Shown: positions 52,117 through 60,879 of the stretch, one piece after another
How positions within the stretch are numbered: the first letter of the stretch is position 1
Layout: every line of letters starts with the position of its first letter
Origin: an uncultured Woeseiaceae bacterium
Lineage (GTDB): Bacteria; Pseudomonadota; Gammaproteobacteria; Steroidobacterales; Woeseiaceae
Length of the DNA stretch: 64,000 bases
Assembly: GCA_945788625.1 (NCBI GenBank)
Contig: CALZMQ010000005.1
Coordinates: 44,543-108,542 of the forward strand
Direction of reading: 5' to 3'
Notes under the pieces: generated by a model
Databases searched by the model: none
The model's input: only the letters and a program-made list of their open reading frames with translations
What the model was told of the DNA's origin: nothing
Position numbers and translations under genes: made by a program

Positions 52117-53613
52117 TTACTGTTTGGCCTTGAACAGGTTCTCGTCGAGAATGACGCTCATGGTGTAACGTACGCCGAAGCCGGTGAATTTGGACCCGAC
52201 ATGGCCAAGGCCGTCGTCGTTATCACCCGCACTCAGGTCCATGTGCACCCATGGTACGTCGTTCTCTATGAACTCGCCAAGAAAACTCGCGGCAAGAATA
52301 TGGTCCCCGGAGCCTTTTGGCGAGCATTGCATGAAATCGGCCGTTTCGCTCTTCAGGTCTTCGAGAAACTCGGCGCCCATCGGAAACGGCCAGACACGCT
52401 CGCCGCAGCGATGCCCGGTGCGCTTTAGCCGAGGGTGAAGGTCGGGCCGATTCGTAAAGACGCCGGAGTAGCGGGTTGTGATTGCGCTGATGCAGGTTCC
52501 GGTGAGGGTTGCGTAGTCGAATATGATGCCGGGCCGTTCGCGGCTCGCGAGAACCAGTGCATCCGCCAGCGCCATGCGCCCCTCGGCGTCTGTGTGTATC
52601 GTCTGTATGGTCTTGCCGTTCGCGGCCTTGACGACGTCCTGGGATTTGTAGGCATTGGGCCCGGTGCGATTCTCGGTGATTGCAAGCCAGCAATCGACCG
52701 CAATCGGAAGCCTGAGTTTGGATATCGCCAGGAAAGTCCCGAGCGCCACGGCGCTGCCCTGCATGTCTCCGTGCATGTCCAGCATCGACATGAAAGGTTT
52801 CAGATTCGTCCCGCCGGTATCGAAAATAATGCCTTTACCGACCAGGCTCAGGTCGGCGTTGGCCTTTTTCGAGGTGGGTCGATAGCGCAAGCGCAGGATG
52901 CCCGCACTGTCGTTGTCATTACCCTGGGCAACGGCCAGGAACGCGCCCGCCCCGAGTGACTCCTTGAATTGCCAGCCTTCGTGCTTCGCCATGTTACGCA
53001 CGAGTTTTGTGTAGCTGACCGCGTCCAGGTAGTTCGGTGGCTGAGTCGTGAGCCAGCGTGCGAGGTTGTTACCGCTGGCCTCGGCTTCGGTGCGGCTGGT
53101 GTCCAGCCGCTCTTCGAGACCGAGCAATCGAATGCTCTTTATCGTCGCCGATCCCGCCTTGTTGTTCTTGCTCTTGTACGATGGCAGCCTGAAAGCGGCG
53201 GCGAGGGCCGCGGCAAGGACGTTGCCGACGATGCCCGCTGTCTGCTCGTCGTTGAAGCCGGTCGCGCAAATGCCGAGGCTGCCTGCTTTTTGCTTCGTTG
53301 CCGCGCTGACCAGTTTTCGGCCGAGCGTGAGCTGCTCGAACGCGCTGGCGTCGGCGGCGATCGTACCGGCGACGACGAGGGTCTGTTTCTTATTGCCGAG
53401 ACGCGTCGTAAAAGCCGGCGTCGATGCGGCGTCGTGCTTGCGAAACACGGCCTGCATTTTGCTGCCGCCCGGAATGCGGCGAAAGTCGGCCGCAGTCGGC
53501 TTGGCCGGTAGTATCAGAAGTAACTGATCGACCGGGTCAAGGCCCTTCGCATCGACCCGGCCGGGCGACTGAAAGATGCGGGTGTCGTGAAAGCCAGGGA
53601 CGATGTCAGCCAT
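52117..53613 (-). CDS. Leucyl aminopeptidase (M17 family)
   Basis: This 498-residue protein is an M17 di-zinc aminopeptidase. VGKGIIFDTGGTNLKP holds the Lys and Asp metal ligands and the catalytic Lys, GDMQGSA has the next Asp, and HTDAEGRMALADAL has the Asp-Ala-Glu-Gly-Arg active-site motif. All residues used by the bovine and E. coli enzymes are conserved by eye. It acts on N-terminal residues of peptides in the cytoplasm. ATG 53613 is chosen for GGAGAA upstream. Confidence 0.93.
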   Translation of the reverse strand: MADIVPGFHDTRIFQSPGRVDAKGLDPVDQLLLILPAKPTAADFRRIPGGSKMQAVFRKHDAASTPAFTTRLGNKKQTLVVAGTIAADASAFEQLTLGRKLVSAATKQKAGSLGICATGFNDEQTAGIVGNVLAAALAAAFRLPSYKSKNNKAGSATIKSIRLLGLEERLDTSRTEAEASGNNLARWLTTQPPNYLDAVSYTKLVRNMAKHEGWQFKESLGAGAFLAVAQGNDNDSAGILRLRYRPTSKKANADLSLVGKGIIFDTGGTNLKPFMSMLDMHGDMQGSAVALGTFLAISKLRLPIAVDCWLAITENRTGPNAYKSQDVVKAANGKTIQTIHTDAEGRMALADALVLASRERPGIIFDYATLTGTCISAITTRYSGVFTNRPDLHPRLKRTGHRCGERVWPFPMGAEFLEDLKSETADFMQCSPKGSGDHILAASFLGEFIENDVPWVHMDLSAGDNDDGLGHVGSKFTGFGVRYTMSVILDENLFKAKQ

Positions 53614-53785
53614 ACCTTGTAATTCTCCGCGGTGAGCTTGACGCTCACGGCACAAACCCCGAAGATGTCGGCCGCAGCGAGGATTCGCACGGTCCGGTGC
53701 AATGAAGCGATGATCCTAGCAGGACGCTTCGAGTAATTCACGCAAACACGGGAAGACATACCGGCGGACTCACAATGGACGACAT

Positions 53786-56449
53786 ATGAGCAGTTTCAAC
53801 CCTTTCGACGACATTGATCCGCTCGAGACCACCGAATGGCTGGAATCGATCGACTCGGTATTGACGCATCACGGTCCGGAAAGAGCCCATTTCCTGCTGA
53901 ACCAGATGATCGATTTTGCCCGGCGTTCCGGTGCCTACCTGCCCTACAGCCCGAATACCGCCTACCTCAATACCATTTCGACGGCGCGCCAGCCGGAATA
54001 CCCCGGCGATCGTTCGCTGGAGCGGCGTATCGAAGCCTATATTCGATGGAATGCGATGGCGATGGTCGTGCAGGCGAACCGGCAAAGCACCGAGTACGGC
54101 GGTCACATTTCCAGCTATGCCTCCTGCGCCACCCTGTACGAGGTGGGCTTCAACCATTTCTGGCGTGCCGACAACCCGCGCCACGGTGGCGACCTCATAT
54201 TCATGCAGGGGCACTCCGCTCCCGGCATTTACGCACGAGCTTACCTGGAGGGACGCCTGAACGAGGCCAAGCTGAATCGCTTCCGGCAGGAAGTGGGCGG
54301 CGGCGGTCTGTCCTCGTACCCGCATCCCTGGCTCATGCCTGATTTCTGGCAATTCCCGACCGTGTCGATGGGGCTTGGCCCGATGATGGCCATTTACCAG
54401 GCGCGGTTCATGCGTTACATGGAGCACCGTGGTCTGGTGCCGCCCAGCGATCGCAAGGTGTGGTGTTTCCTCGGCGACGGCGAGATGGACGAGCCGGAAT
54501 CCATGGGTGCGATCACGATGCCGGTGCGCGAAGGGCTCGACAACCTGGTGTTCGTCGTCAACTGCAACCTGCAGCGGCTCGATGGTCCGGTTCGCGGCAA
54601 CGGCAAGATCATCCAGGAGCTCGAGGCAGCCTTCGGCGGCGCTGGTTGGAACGTCGTCAAGGTCGTATGGGGCTCGCGTTGGGACCCGCTGCTCGCCAAG
54701 GACCGATCCGGCAAGCTGCGCCAGATCATGGAAGAGACGGTCGATGGCGAGTACCAGAAAATCAAGTCGATGGACGGCAAGTACGTGCGCGACACGTTTT
54801 TCGCGAAGCACCCGGAAACTGCGGAGATGGTCGCCGACATGTCGGACGAAGAGATCTGGCGACTCAATCGCGGCGGCCACGATCCCCGCAAGGTCTATGC
54901 GGCCTACGATGCGGCCACGCAGCACACGGGCACGCCGACGATCATCCTGGCCAAGACAGTGAAGGGGTTCGGCATGGGCTCGGCCGGTGAGGGGCAAAAC
55001 ATTGCGCACCAGCAGAAGAAACTCGGGGTCGAGCAACTGAAGAAGTTTCGCGATCGTTTCAACATCCCGGTTTCCGACAAGGACATCGCGGACGTGCCCT
55101 ACTGCAAACCGGCGGCCGACAGTGCGGAACTCGAGTACATGCTCGAGCGTCGCCACTCGCTGGGTGGATTCGTGCCGGCACGACGCCCGAAGTCCACGGC
55201 GTTGCCGGTCCCGGCGCTGGAAACGTTCCGCACTCAGATCGAGGGTACGGGAGAGCGCGAAGCCTCCACGACGATGGCATTCGTGCGCATGCTGACCTCC
55301 CTGATGCGCGACAAGCAGATCGGCAAGCACATTGTGCCGATCGTTCCGGACGAGGCCCGCACATTCGGCATGGAGGGGCTGTTTCGCCAGGTGGGTATTT
55401 ACGCCTCGAAGGGACAGCTCTACGAGCCGCAGGACTCGGACGAGCTCATGTACTACCGCGAGGACAAGCAGGGACAGATTCTCGAAGAGGGCATCAACGA
55501 GGCCGGGGCGTTTTGCTCCTGGCTCGCGGCGGGCACGTCCTATTCGAATCATGACGTACCGATGGTGCCGTTCTATATCTACTACTCGATGTTCGGCTTC
55601 CAGCGTATCGGGGATTTCATTTGGGCCGGTGGCGATTTGCAGTCGCGCGGCTTCCTGATCGGCGGTACCGCAGGGAGAACGACGCTGGCGGGCGAGGGCC
55701 TGCAGCACCAGGACGGCCACAGCCTCGTCAACGCGTCTACGGTGCCGAATTGCGTGTCCTACGACCCCACCTATGCGTACGAGCTTGCCGTCATTATCCA
55801 GGACGGTCTGCGGCGCATGATCGGCGAACAGGAAAACGTCTTCTACTACATCACCTGCATGAACGAGAATTACGTGCACCCGCCGATGCCCGCAGGGGTC
55901 GAGGACGGCATCCTGCGCGGCATGTACCTGTTGCAGGTCGGCGGCCAGGGCAAGATTCGTGCGCAACTCATGGGATCGGGCACCATTCTGCGCGAGGTAA
56001 TCGGCGCCGCCGAACTGCTGATGAAGGACTTCAGGATTCCTACCGACGTGTGGTCCGTCACGAGCTTCAATGAGCTGCGTCGCGATGCGCTGGAGGTTGA
56101 ACGCTGGAATCATCTGCATCCCGACGACGCGCCGCGCAAGTGCTACATAGAACAGTGTTTCGCCGATCGACCCGGACCTTACATTGCGGCGACGGACTAT
56201 ATGAAGATCGTGCCCGACCAGATCCAGCGCTGGGTACCCGGCAGCTTTCTTTCGCTGGGTACCGACGGCTACGGTCGCAGCGATGCGCGCAAAGCGTTGC
56301 GGGAACACTTCGAGGTCGACAGGCGTTTCATCGCGGTCACGGCGCTCAAGGCCCTTGCGGATGACGGCGTGCTTGACCAGAAGACGGTCGCGCAGGCTAT
56401 CGAGAAATACGGTATCGATCCGGATCGCCCCGATCCCGTGATGCTCTAG
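53786..56449 (+). CDS. aceE: Pyruvate dehydrogenase E1 component, homodimeric
   Basis: This 887-residue protein equals E. coli AceE in length. The thiamin diphosphate motif begins at GDGEMDEPES and ends near NLQRLDGPVRGN; HISSYASCATLYEVGFNHF (in parts) and AGRTTLAGEGLQHQDGHS are family hallmarks. It decarboxylates pyruvate and reductively acetylates the lipoyl groups of AceF, linking glycolysis to acetyl-CoA. It starts a three-gene operon with aceF 18 bp and lpdA 1.7 kb downstream. No PdhR-like operator was recognised upstream. Confidence 0.98.
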   Translation: MSSFNPFDDIDPLETTEWLESIDSVLTHHGPERAHFLLNQMIDFARRSGAYLPYSPNTAYLNTISTARQPEYPGDRSLERRIEAYIRWNAMAMVVQANRQSTEYGGHISSYASCATLYEVGFNHFWRADNPRHGGDLIFMQGHSAPGIYARAYLEGRLNEAKLNRFRQEVGGGGLSSYPHPWLMPDFWQFPTVSMGLGPMMAIYQARFMRYMEHRGLVPPSDRKVWCFLGDGEMDEPESMGAITMPVREGLDNLVFVVNCNLQRLDGPVRGNGKIIQELEAAFGGAGWNVVKVVWGSRWDPLLAKDRSGKLRQIMEETVDGEYQKIKSMDGKYVRDTFFAKHPETAEMVADMSDEEIWRLNRGGHDPRKVYAAYDAATQHTGTPTIILAKTVKGFGMGSAGEGQNIAHQQKKLGVEQLKKFRDRFNIPVSDKDIADVPYCKPAADSAELEYMLERRHSLGGFVPARRPKSTALPVPALETFRTQIEGTGEREASTTMAFVRMLTSLMRDKQIGKHIVPIVPDEARTFGMEGLFRQVGIYASKGQLYEPQDSDELMYYREDKQGQILEEGINEAGAFCSWLAAGTSYSNHDVPMVPFYIYYSMFGFQRIGDFIWAGGDLQSRGFLIGGTAGRTTLAGEGLQHQDGHSLVNASTVPNCVSYDPTYAYELAVIIQDGLRRMIGEQENVFYYITCMNENYVHPPMPAGVEDGILRGMYLLQVGGQGKIRAQLMGSGTILREVIGAAELLMKDFRIPTDVWSVTSFNELRRDALEVERWNHLHPDDAPRKCYIEQCFADRPGPYIAATDYMKIVPDQIQRWVPGSFLSLGTDGYGRSDARKALREHFEVDRRFIAVTALKALADDGVLDQKTVAQAIEKYGIDPDRPDPVML

Positions 56450-56467
56450 GCGGCCGGGAGCACGAGC

Positions 56468-58123
56468 ATGGCGAACACCATCGACATAGTTGTACCCGAT
56501 CTCGGCGACTTCGACAGCGTCGAGATCATCGAGGTCCTGGTCGCGCCGGGCGACAAGGTGGCGCGTGAGGACGGGCTCATAACGCTCGAGACGGACAAGG
56601 CGTCGTTCGACGTCCCTTCGCCGGAAGAGGGTGTCATCGAGAGCCTGACCGTCACGACGGGGGATACCGTGTCGACCGGCGACGTCATCGGCCAGATGAC
56701 CATCGCGTTTATCGACACGGTCGTCATAGAACCGGCAGTGGTGGACGCGCCGGCGGCTATGATTGAGCCGGCAGGCGACACGCAGGTGCTGACGCCGTTG
56801 CCGGTCGAGCAGCCCGGGACCGGGGGCAAACAGACACTGGTCGTACCTGAACTCGGCGACTTCGCCGACGTGGAGATCATCGAGGTACATATTGCCTCCG
56901 GCGACAGCGTGGCTGTCGAGGACCCGTTGGTAACGCTGGAGACCGACAAGGCGGCCATGGACGTGCCGGCGACTGCCGCCGGCGAGATTCTTGAAGTGCT
57001 GGTCAATGTCGGTGACACGGTGTCCAAAGGCACGCCGCTGGCGACGATTGAAGCTGTGGCCGCCGCAGCACACGCCGAAAAACCGGCACCCGCGAGTACC
57101 GAGGCGAAGCAGCCCGCAAAGACTGCGACGCCGGCTCCGGCATCACCCCCATCGAAACCGGCAGCGCCGCCACCCGCCGCGCGGGCGTTGCCGAGTATCG
57201 ATGAGGCAGGTTTCTCAAAGGCCCATGCAAGCCCTTCGGTCAGGAAGCTGGCCCGGGAACTCGGCGTCAACCTGGTGCAGGTCACGGGCAGCGGTGCCAA
57301 GAACCGCATCGTCCACGATGATGTCAAGGCGTTCGTGAAAGCGATCCTGACCGGGCAGGCCGCAGCGCCTGCCGCCGCGGGGCTGCCCAGCGTACCGAGT
57401 GTCGACTTTGCCAAATTCGGCGAGATCGACGTCCAGCCGCTGACGCGGATCCAGAAAATCTCCGGTCCGCGGCTTCAAGCGAGCTGGATCAATCTGCCGC
57501 ACGTCACGCAGCACGACCTGGCGGATATTACGGAACTCGAGGCCAGGCGACAGGAACTGAAGGGGCCTGCGAAGGAGCGCGGCATCGGCCTGACGCCGCT
57601 GGCGTTTATCATGAAAGCCTGCGTCTCGGCGCTCGCGGAGTTTCCGAAAGTCAATTCGTCGCTCTCGGACGACGGCGATAGCCTGGTATACAAGAAATAC
57701 TGTCACCTGGGCTTTGCGGCCGATACCGACAAGGGCCTGGTGGTTCCCGTCATCCGCGACGCGAACAAGAAAGACGTCTACGAAATTGCCGGCGAACTCG
57801 GTGAACTCTCGGCGCTGGCACGCGAGGGCAAACTGAAACTCGAGCAACTCCAGGGGGCGACTTTTACGATTTCGAGCCTTGGCGGCATCGGTGGCACGGC
57901 ATTCACGCCGATTGTCAACGCGCCCGAAGTCGCGATCCTCGGTGTGTCGCGGTCATCCATGCAGCCCGTATGGAACGGCTCCGAGTTCGAGCCCCGCCTG
58001 ATGTTGCCGTTATCGTTCTCCTACGACCACAGGGTAATCGACGGTGCGCAGGCAGTGCGTTTCACCACATTCCTCGGCCAGGCGCTGGCCGACGTCGACG
58101 CTTTGTTGCAGGCGATTCCGTAG
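56468..58123 (+). CDS. aceF: Dihydrolipoamide acetyltransferase (E2) with two lipoyl domains
   Basis: This 551-residue E2 core has two N-terminal lipoyl domains: the swinging-arm Lys lie in LETDKASFDV and LETDKAAMDV. A long Ala/Pro/Lys-rich linker, a peripheral-subunit-binding domain (ASPSVRKLARELGV) and the acetyltransferase core follow, with SYDHRVIDGAQA carrying the catalytic His. It moves the acetyl group to CoA. The two lipoyl domains compare with three in E. coli. GGGAGCACGAGC upstream supports the ATG at 56468. Confidence 0.97.
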   Translation: MANTIDIVVPDLGDFDSVEIIEVLVAPGDKVAREDGLITLETDKASFDVPSPEEGVIESLTVTTGDTVSTGDVIGQMTIAFIDTVVIEPAVVDAPAAMIEPAGDTQVLTPLPVEQPGTGGKQTLVVPELGDFADVEIIEVHIASGDSVAVEDPLVTLETDKAAMDVPATAAGEILEVLVNVGDTVSKGTPLATIEAVAAAAHAEKPAPASTEAKQPAKTATPAPASPPSKPAAPPPAARALPSIDEAGFSKAHASPSVRKLARELGVNLVQVTGSGAKNRIVHDDVKAFVKAILTGQAAAPAAAGLPSVPSVDFAKFGEIDVQPLTRIQKISGPRLQASWINLPHVTQHDLADITELEARRQELKGPAKERGIGLTPLAFIMKACVSALAEFPKVNSSLSDDGDSLVYKKYCHLGFAADTDKGLVVPVIRDANKKDVYEIAGELGELSALAREGKLKLEQLQGATFTISSLGGIGGTAFTPIVNAPEVAILGVSRSSMQPVWNGSEFEPRLMLPLSFSYDHRVIDGAQAVRFTTFLGQALADVDALLQAIP

Positions 58124-58155
58124 TGGCAATCGGCGAAAACGAACAGACACGCACG

Positions 58156-59610
58156 ATGTCGGTGACGGAGATCATCGCGGCAACCCATCCGGATAGTGAG
58201 GCCACACACGCGGCCGCGCTGGTCGTCATCGGTTCGGGTCCCGGAGGTTATACCGCGGCGTTTCGTGCGGCGGATCTCGGGCTCGACGTTGTTTTAATCG
58301 AACGTTATCCCGTCCTGGGTGGTGTCTGTCTGAACGTCGGTTGTATTCCGTCGAAAGCACTGCTGCATGCGGCGAAAGTCATTGATGAGGCTGAAGCGAT
58401 GGCCGAGCACGGCGTGACATTCGGCAAGCCGAAGATCGAAGCCGAGAAGCTGCGTGACTGGAAAGACCAGGTGATTGCCAAGCTGACCGGCGGGCTGCAA
58501 ACCATGGCGAAGCAGCGCAAGGTGCGGGTCCTGCAGGGTACAGCGAAGTTCGTATCGCCGAATCGCCTGCGCCTCGACAACGATGAAACGGTGCAGTTCG
58601 AAAAGTGCATCATCGCGGCCGGCTCGGAGCCTGTTATGTTGCCGGGTTTGCCGGACGATCCGCGTATCGTCGATTCGACCGGGGCACTCGAGCTTGCGCC
58701 GATCCCGAAACGGCTGTTAGTCGTGGGCGGCGGGATCATCGGCCTTGAGATGGCATGCGTTTACAGCGCGCTCGGCACCGACGTCAGCGTCGTGGAACTC
58801 ATGGATACCCTGATGCCGGGTACTGATCCGGATTTGCTGCGGCCGTTTCTGAAAATCGTAAGAAAACGCTACGAAACCATCATGGTGTCGACGAAGGTCA
58901 CGTCAATGCGCGCTACGGTGCCAGGAATCGAGGTCACTTTCGAGGGCGACAAGGCGCCGTCAGTCGGTGTCTACGACCGCGTGCTCGTGTCGGTCGGCCG
59001 CAGGGCCAACGGCGACAAGCTCGACGCCGAGAAAGCCGGTGTCAACGTCGATGAGCGCGGCATCATAAACGTCGACAAGCAAATGCGAACCAATGTCCCG
59101 CACATATTCGCCATCGGCGACCTGGCGGGTGGGCCGATGCTCGCGCACAAGGCGACACACGAGGCGAAAGTCGCCGCGGAGGTGGCGGCCGGCGAGAAGA
59201 GCTACTTCGACGCGCGCGGCATTCCGTCGGTCGCTTACACGGACCCGGAGATCGCATGGGTCGGACTGACGGAACTCGAAGCGAAGGAAAATGGCATCGA
59301 CTACGAAAAGGCTCAGTTCCCGTGGGCGGCGAGCGGCCGCGCACTGTCGCTGGACCGGGCGGAAGGCTTCACGAAATTGTTGTTCGACAAGAAGACGGAG
59401 CGTGTGCTCGGCGGTGCCGTCGTGGGTCCGAATGCGGGTGACCTGATTGCAGAAATCGGACTCGCGCTGGAAATGGGCGCCGACGCATCGGACATCAGTC
59501 TTTCGATTCACCCGCACCCGACATTGTCGGAGACGGTCGCCTTTGCAGCAGAAGCGTTCGAAGGGACGCTGACGGATCTCTACATCCCCAAGAAACGCCA
59601 GTCGCGATAA
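58156..59610 (+). CDS. lpdA: Dihydrolipoyl dehydrogenase (E3)
   Basis: This 484-residue flavoprotein reoxidises the lipoyl groups of AceF with NAD+. GSGPGGYTAAFRAADLG binds FAD, GGVCLNVGCIPSKALL has the redox-active disulfide Cys pair, GGGIIGLEMA the NAD site, and HPHPTLSETV the catalytic His-Glu pair. A frame extends upstream to GTG 58123, which overlaps the aceF stop, but ATG 58156 matches the family N-terminus. It is the last gene of the aceE-aceF-lpdA operon. Confidence 0.97.
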   Translation: MSVTEIIAATHPDSEATHAAALVVIGSGPGGYTAAFRAADLGLDVVLIERYPVLGGVCLNVGCIPSKALLHAAKVIDEAEAMAEHGVTFGKPKIEAEKLRDWKDQVIAKLTGGLQTMAKQRKVRVLQGTAKFVSPNRLRLDNDETVQFEKCIIAAGSEPVMLPGLPDDPRIVDSTGALELAPIPKRLLVVGGGIIGLEMACVYSALGTDVSVVELMDTLMPGTDPDLLRPFLKIVRKRYETIMVSTKVTSMRATVPGIEVTFEGDKAPSVGVYDRVLVSVGRRANGDKLDAEKAGVNVDERGIINVDKQMRTNVPHIFAIGDLAGGPMLAHKATHEAKVAAEVAAGEKSYFDARGIPSVAYTDPEIAWVGLTELEAKENGIDYEKAQFPWAASGRALSLDRAEGFTKLLFDKKTERVLGGAVVGPNAGDLIAEIGLALEMGADASDISLSIHPHPTLSETVAFAAEAFEGTLTDLYIPKKRQSR

Positions 59611-59631
59611 CAGTCGCTTTCGAAATGAACC

Positions 59632-59654
59632 GTAGGAGCGGCTTCCAGCCGCGA
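59632..59654. repeat. REP-like hairpin after lpdA
   Basis: The sequence GTAGGAGCGGCTTCCAGCCG is followed by CGA. GCGGCT (59638-59643) pairs with AGCCGC (59647-59652) around a 3-base loop. This is the pattern of repetitive extragenic palindromes common in pseudomonads and xanthomonads. It lies about 20 bases beyond the pyruvate dehydrogenase operon and may protect its mRNA from 3' decay. Confidence 0.7.
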
Positions 59655-59884
59655 CAGCAGTTGTGAGGGAACTCGAAAGAACGGCTGCTGCTAACTGTGA
59701 TAGTCGCCATCTGATCTTACATTCAGCGTCCGGTGAGGTCGCGCCTTATACTTCCGTTTTCGTCAAAACCGGCCGTTCAGTTGCTCAGAATAGCGTCATG
59801 GCGAAGGGCGCAAAACGGCCACAAGCAGACACTGCAACGCAGTTCAGGCAGGTGGCCAGTGCAGCAATTTACATGGCGTGCGTG

Positions 59885-60436
59885 CTACTTCCTCATCCTG
59901 ATTCTTGGGATGAACATCGGTGTGCGCTCCCGGTACGCGAGGTAGTCTTCTCCTAACCGCCTGAGGAGTTCAGGTTCCTCGATTTCCTTCAACTCCCAGA
60001 GGTTTGCGAGCACGTACAGCGGGGTGAAGACGAAGACGAGTGAAAGTGACTTGATGGCGAAGCCTATTCCGAATAATAGAAGAAAGACCCCAGTCAACAT
60101 TGGGTTTCTTGCGTACTGATAGGGACCGCTGTCAACAAGCGTAGGTGGGGGGTTGAAGGGTACTGGAGTTCCTTTGACCTTCGCAAAATGGAACACTGAC
60201 CAAGCCGTGATAGCAACACCGATAACTATCATTGGAATCGACACGAACTCGCTGACAGTCATTGGAATAGGCCATCGCAGCCCAAGCGCTCTATCCAAAA
60301 GTACCGCGAGAACCACAAACGCCGCAGTGAAAAGGCCGAAGATCACTACACCGATTGGCGTGAGAAGCGTCCGCGTTGTCTTGGTCCCGGTCGCTACGCG
60401 ATAAAAGAGGCCCGCCCAGCGTTCACGGATATTCAT
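59885..60436 (-). CDS. Isoprenylcysteine carboxyl methyltransferase-like membrane protein
   Basis: This 183-residue membrane protein has four to five hydrophobic helices. GPYQYARNPMLTGVFLLLFG and the C-terminal EIEEPELLRRLGEDYLAYRE are the ICMT/PEMT-type signature that binds S-adenosylmethionine at the membrane face. Bacterial relatives methylate lipids, mercury or unknown hydrophobic compounds. Substrate unknown. Its codons are visibly less GC-rich than the core genes, in line with the accessory character of this end of the window. The next small membrane gene lies 36 bp upstream. Confidence 0.88.
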   Translation of the reverse strand: MNIRERWAGLFYRVATGTKTTRTLLTPIGVVIFGLFTAAFVVLAVLLDRALGLRWPIPMTVSEFVSIPMIVIGVAITAWSVFHFAKVKGTPVPFNPPPTLVDSGPYQYARNPMLTGVFLLLFGIGFAIKSLSLVFVFTPLYVLANLWELKEIEEPELLRRLGEDYLAYRERTPMFIPRIRMRK

Positions 60437-60472
60437 GTTCTGCTCCCTGCTAACGTCTGCCTTTGAACCTTT

Positions 60473-60715
60473 CTATTGGACGATCAGCAGCGCCAGATAG
60501 GGGACGAGGTTGAAAACCACAAAGACAATCCTGTACATCGCGAGGGCCGAGTAAACGATCACGCTGAAGGATTCCTGGGGCATGGGGAACCACTTAGTTT
60601 GCATGCGATACATAAAATTCGGGGCAGACGCCAAGACAATCGTCCACGCAATCATGATGGCTACATTTATGATTGTGCACCACATGAAGAACGTTGTGAG
60701 TGTTGTAATAGTCAT
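60473..60715 (-). CDS. DUF6868-like small membrane protein
   Basis: This 80-residue protein has two hydrophobic helices (FFMWCTIINVAIMIAWTIVL and MYRIVFVVFNLVPYLALLIV) around a short central loop, like the DUF6868 family of small bacterial membrane proteins. Function unknown. It is 36 bp upstream of the ICMT-like gene on the same strand, so both may be co-transcribed. Confidence 0.72.
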   Translation of the reverse strand: MTITTLTTFFMWCTIINVAIMIAWTIVLASAPNFMYRMQTKWFPMPQESFSVIVYSALAMYRIVFVVFNLVPYLALLIVQ

Positions 60716-60879
60716 GATGCTCTCCGCCGTCTCTTTTTGACCCCCAGCTCGCGCTCAAATTTATCTGTGTTGATCGTAAACGTTCTTTCTAAATGGGATA
60801 GACGGTCGGCGTCAATTCGGAGAAGTACATAGCAGGCAATGTCTGCTTCGGGTCAGTAGCATTAGTAATCGGGCGGGCT

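Noticed and set aside
53738..57073. 1111-codon open frame on the minus strand over aceE and aceF
   Set aside because: It is antisense to two certain genes; the high GC and codon bias leave long stop-free frames, and the translation is Arg/His-rich without motifs.
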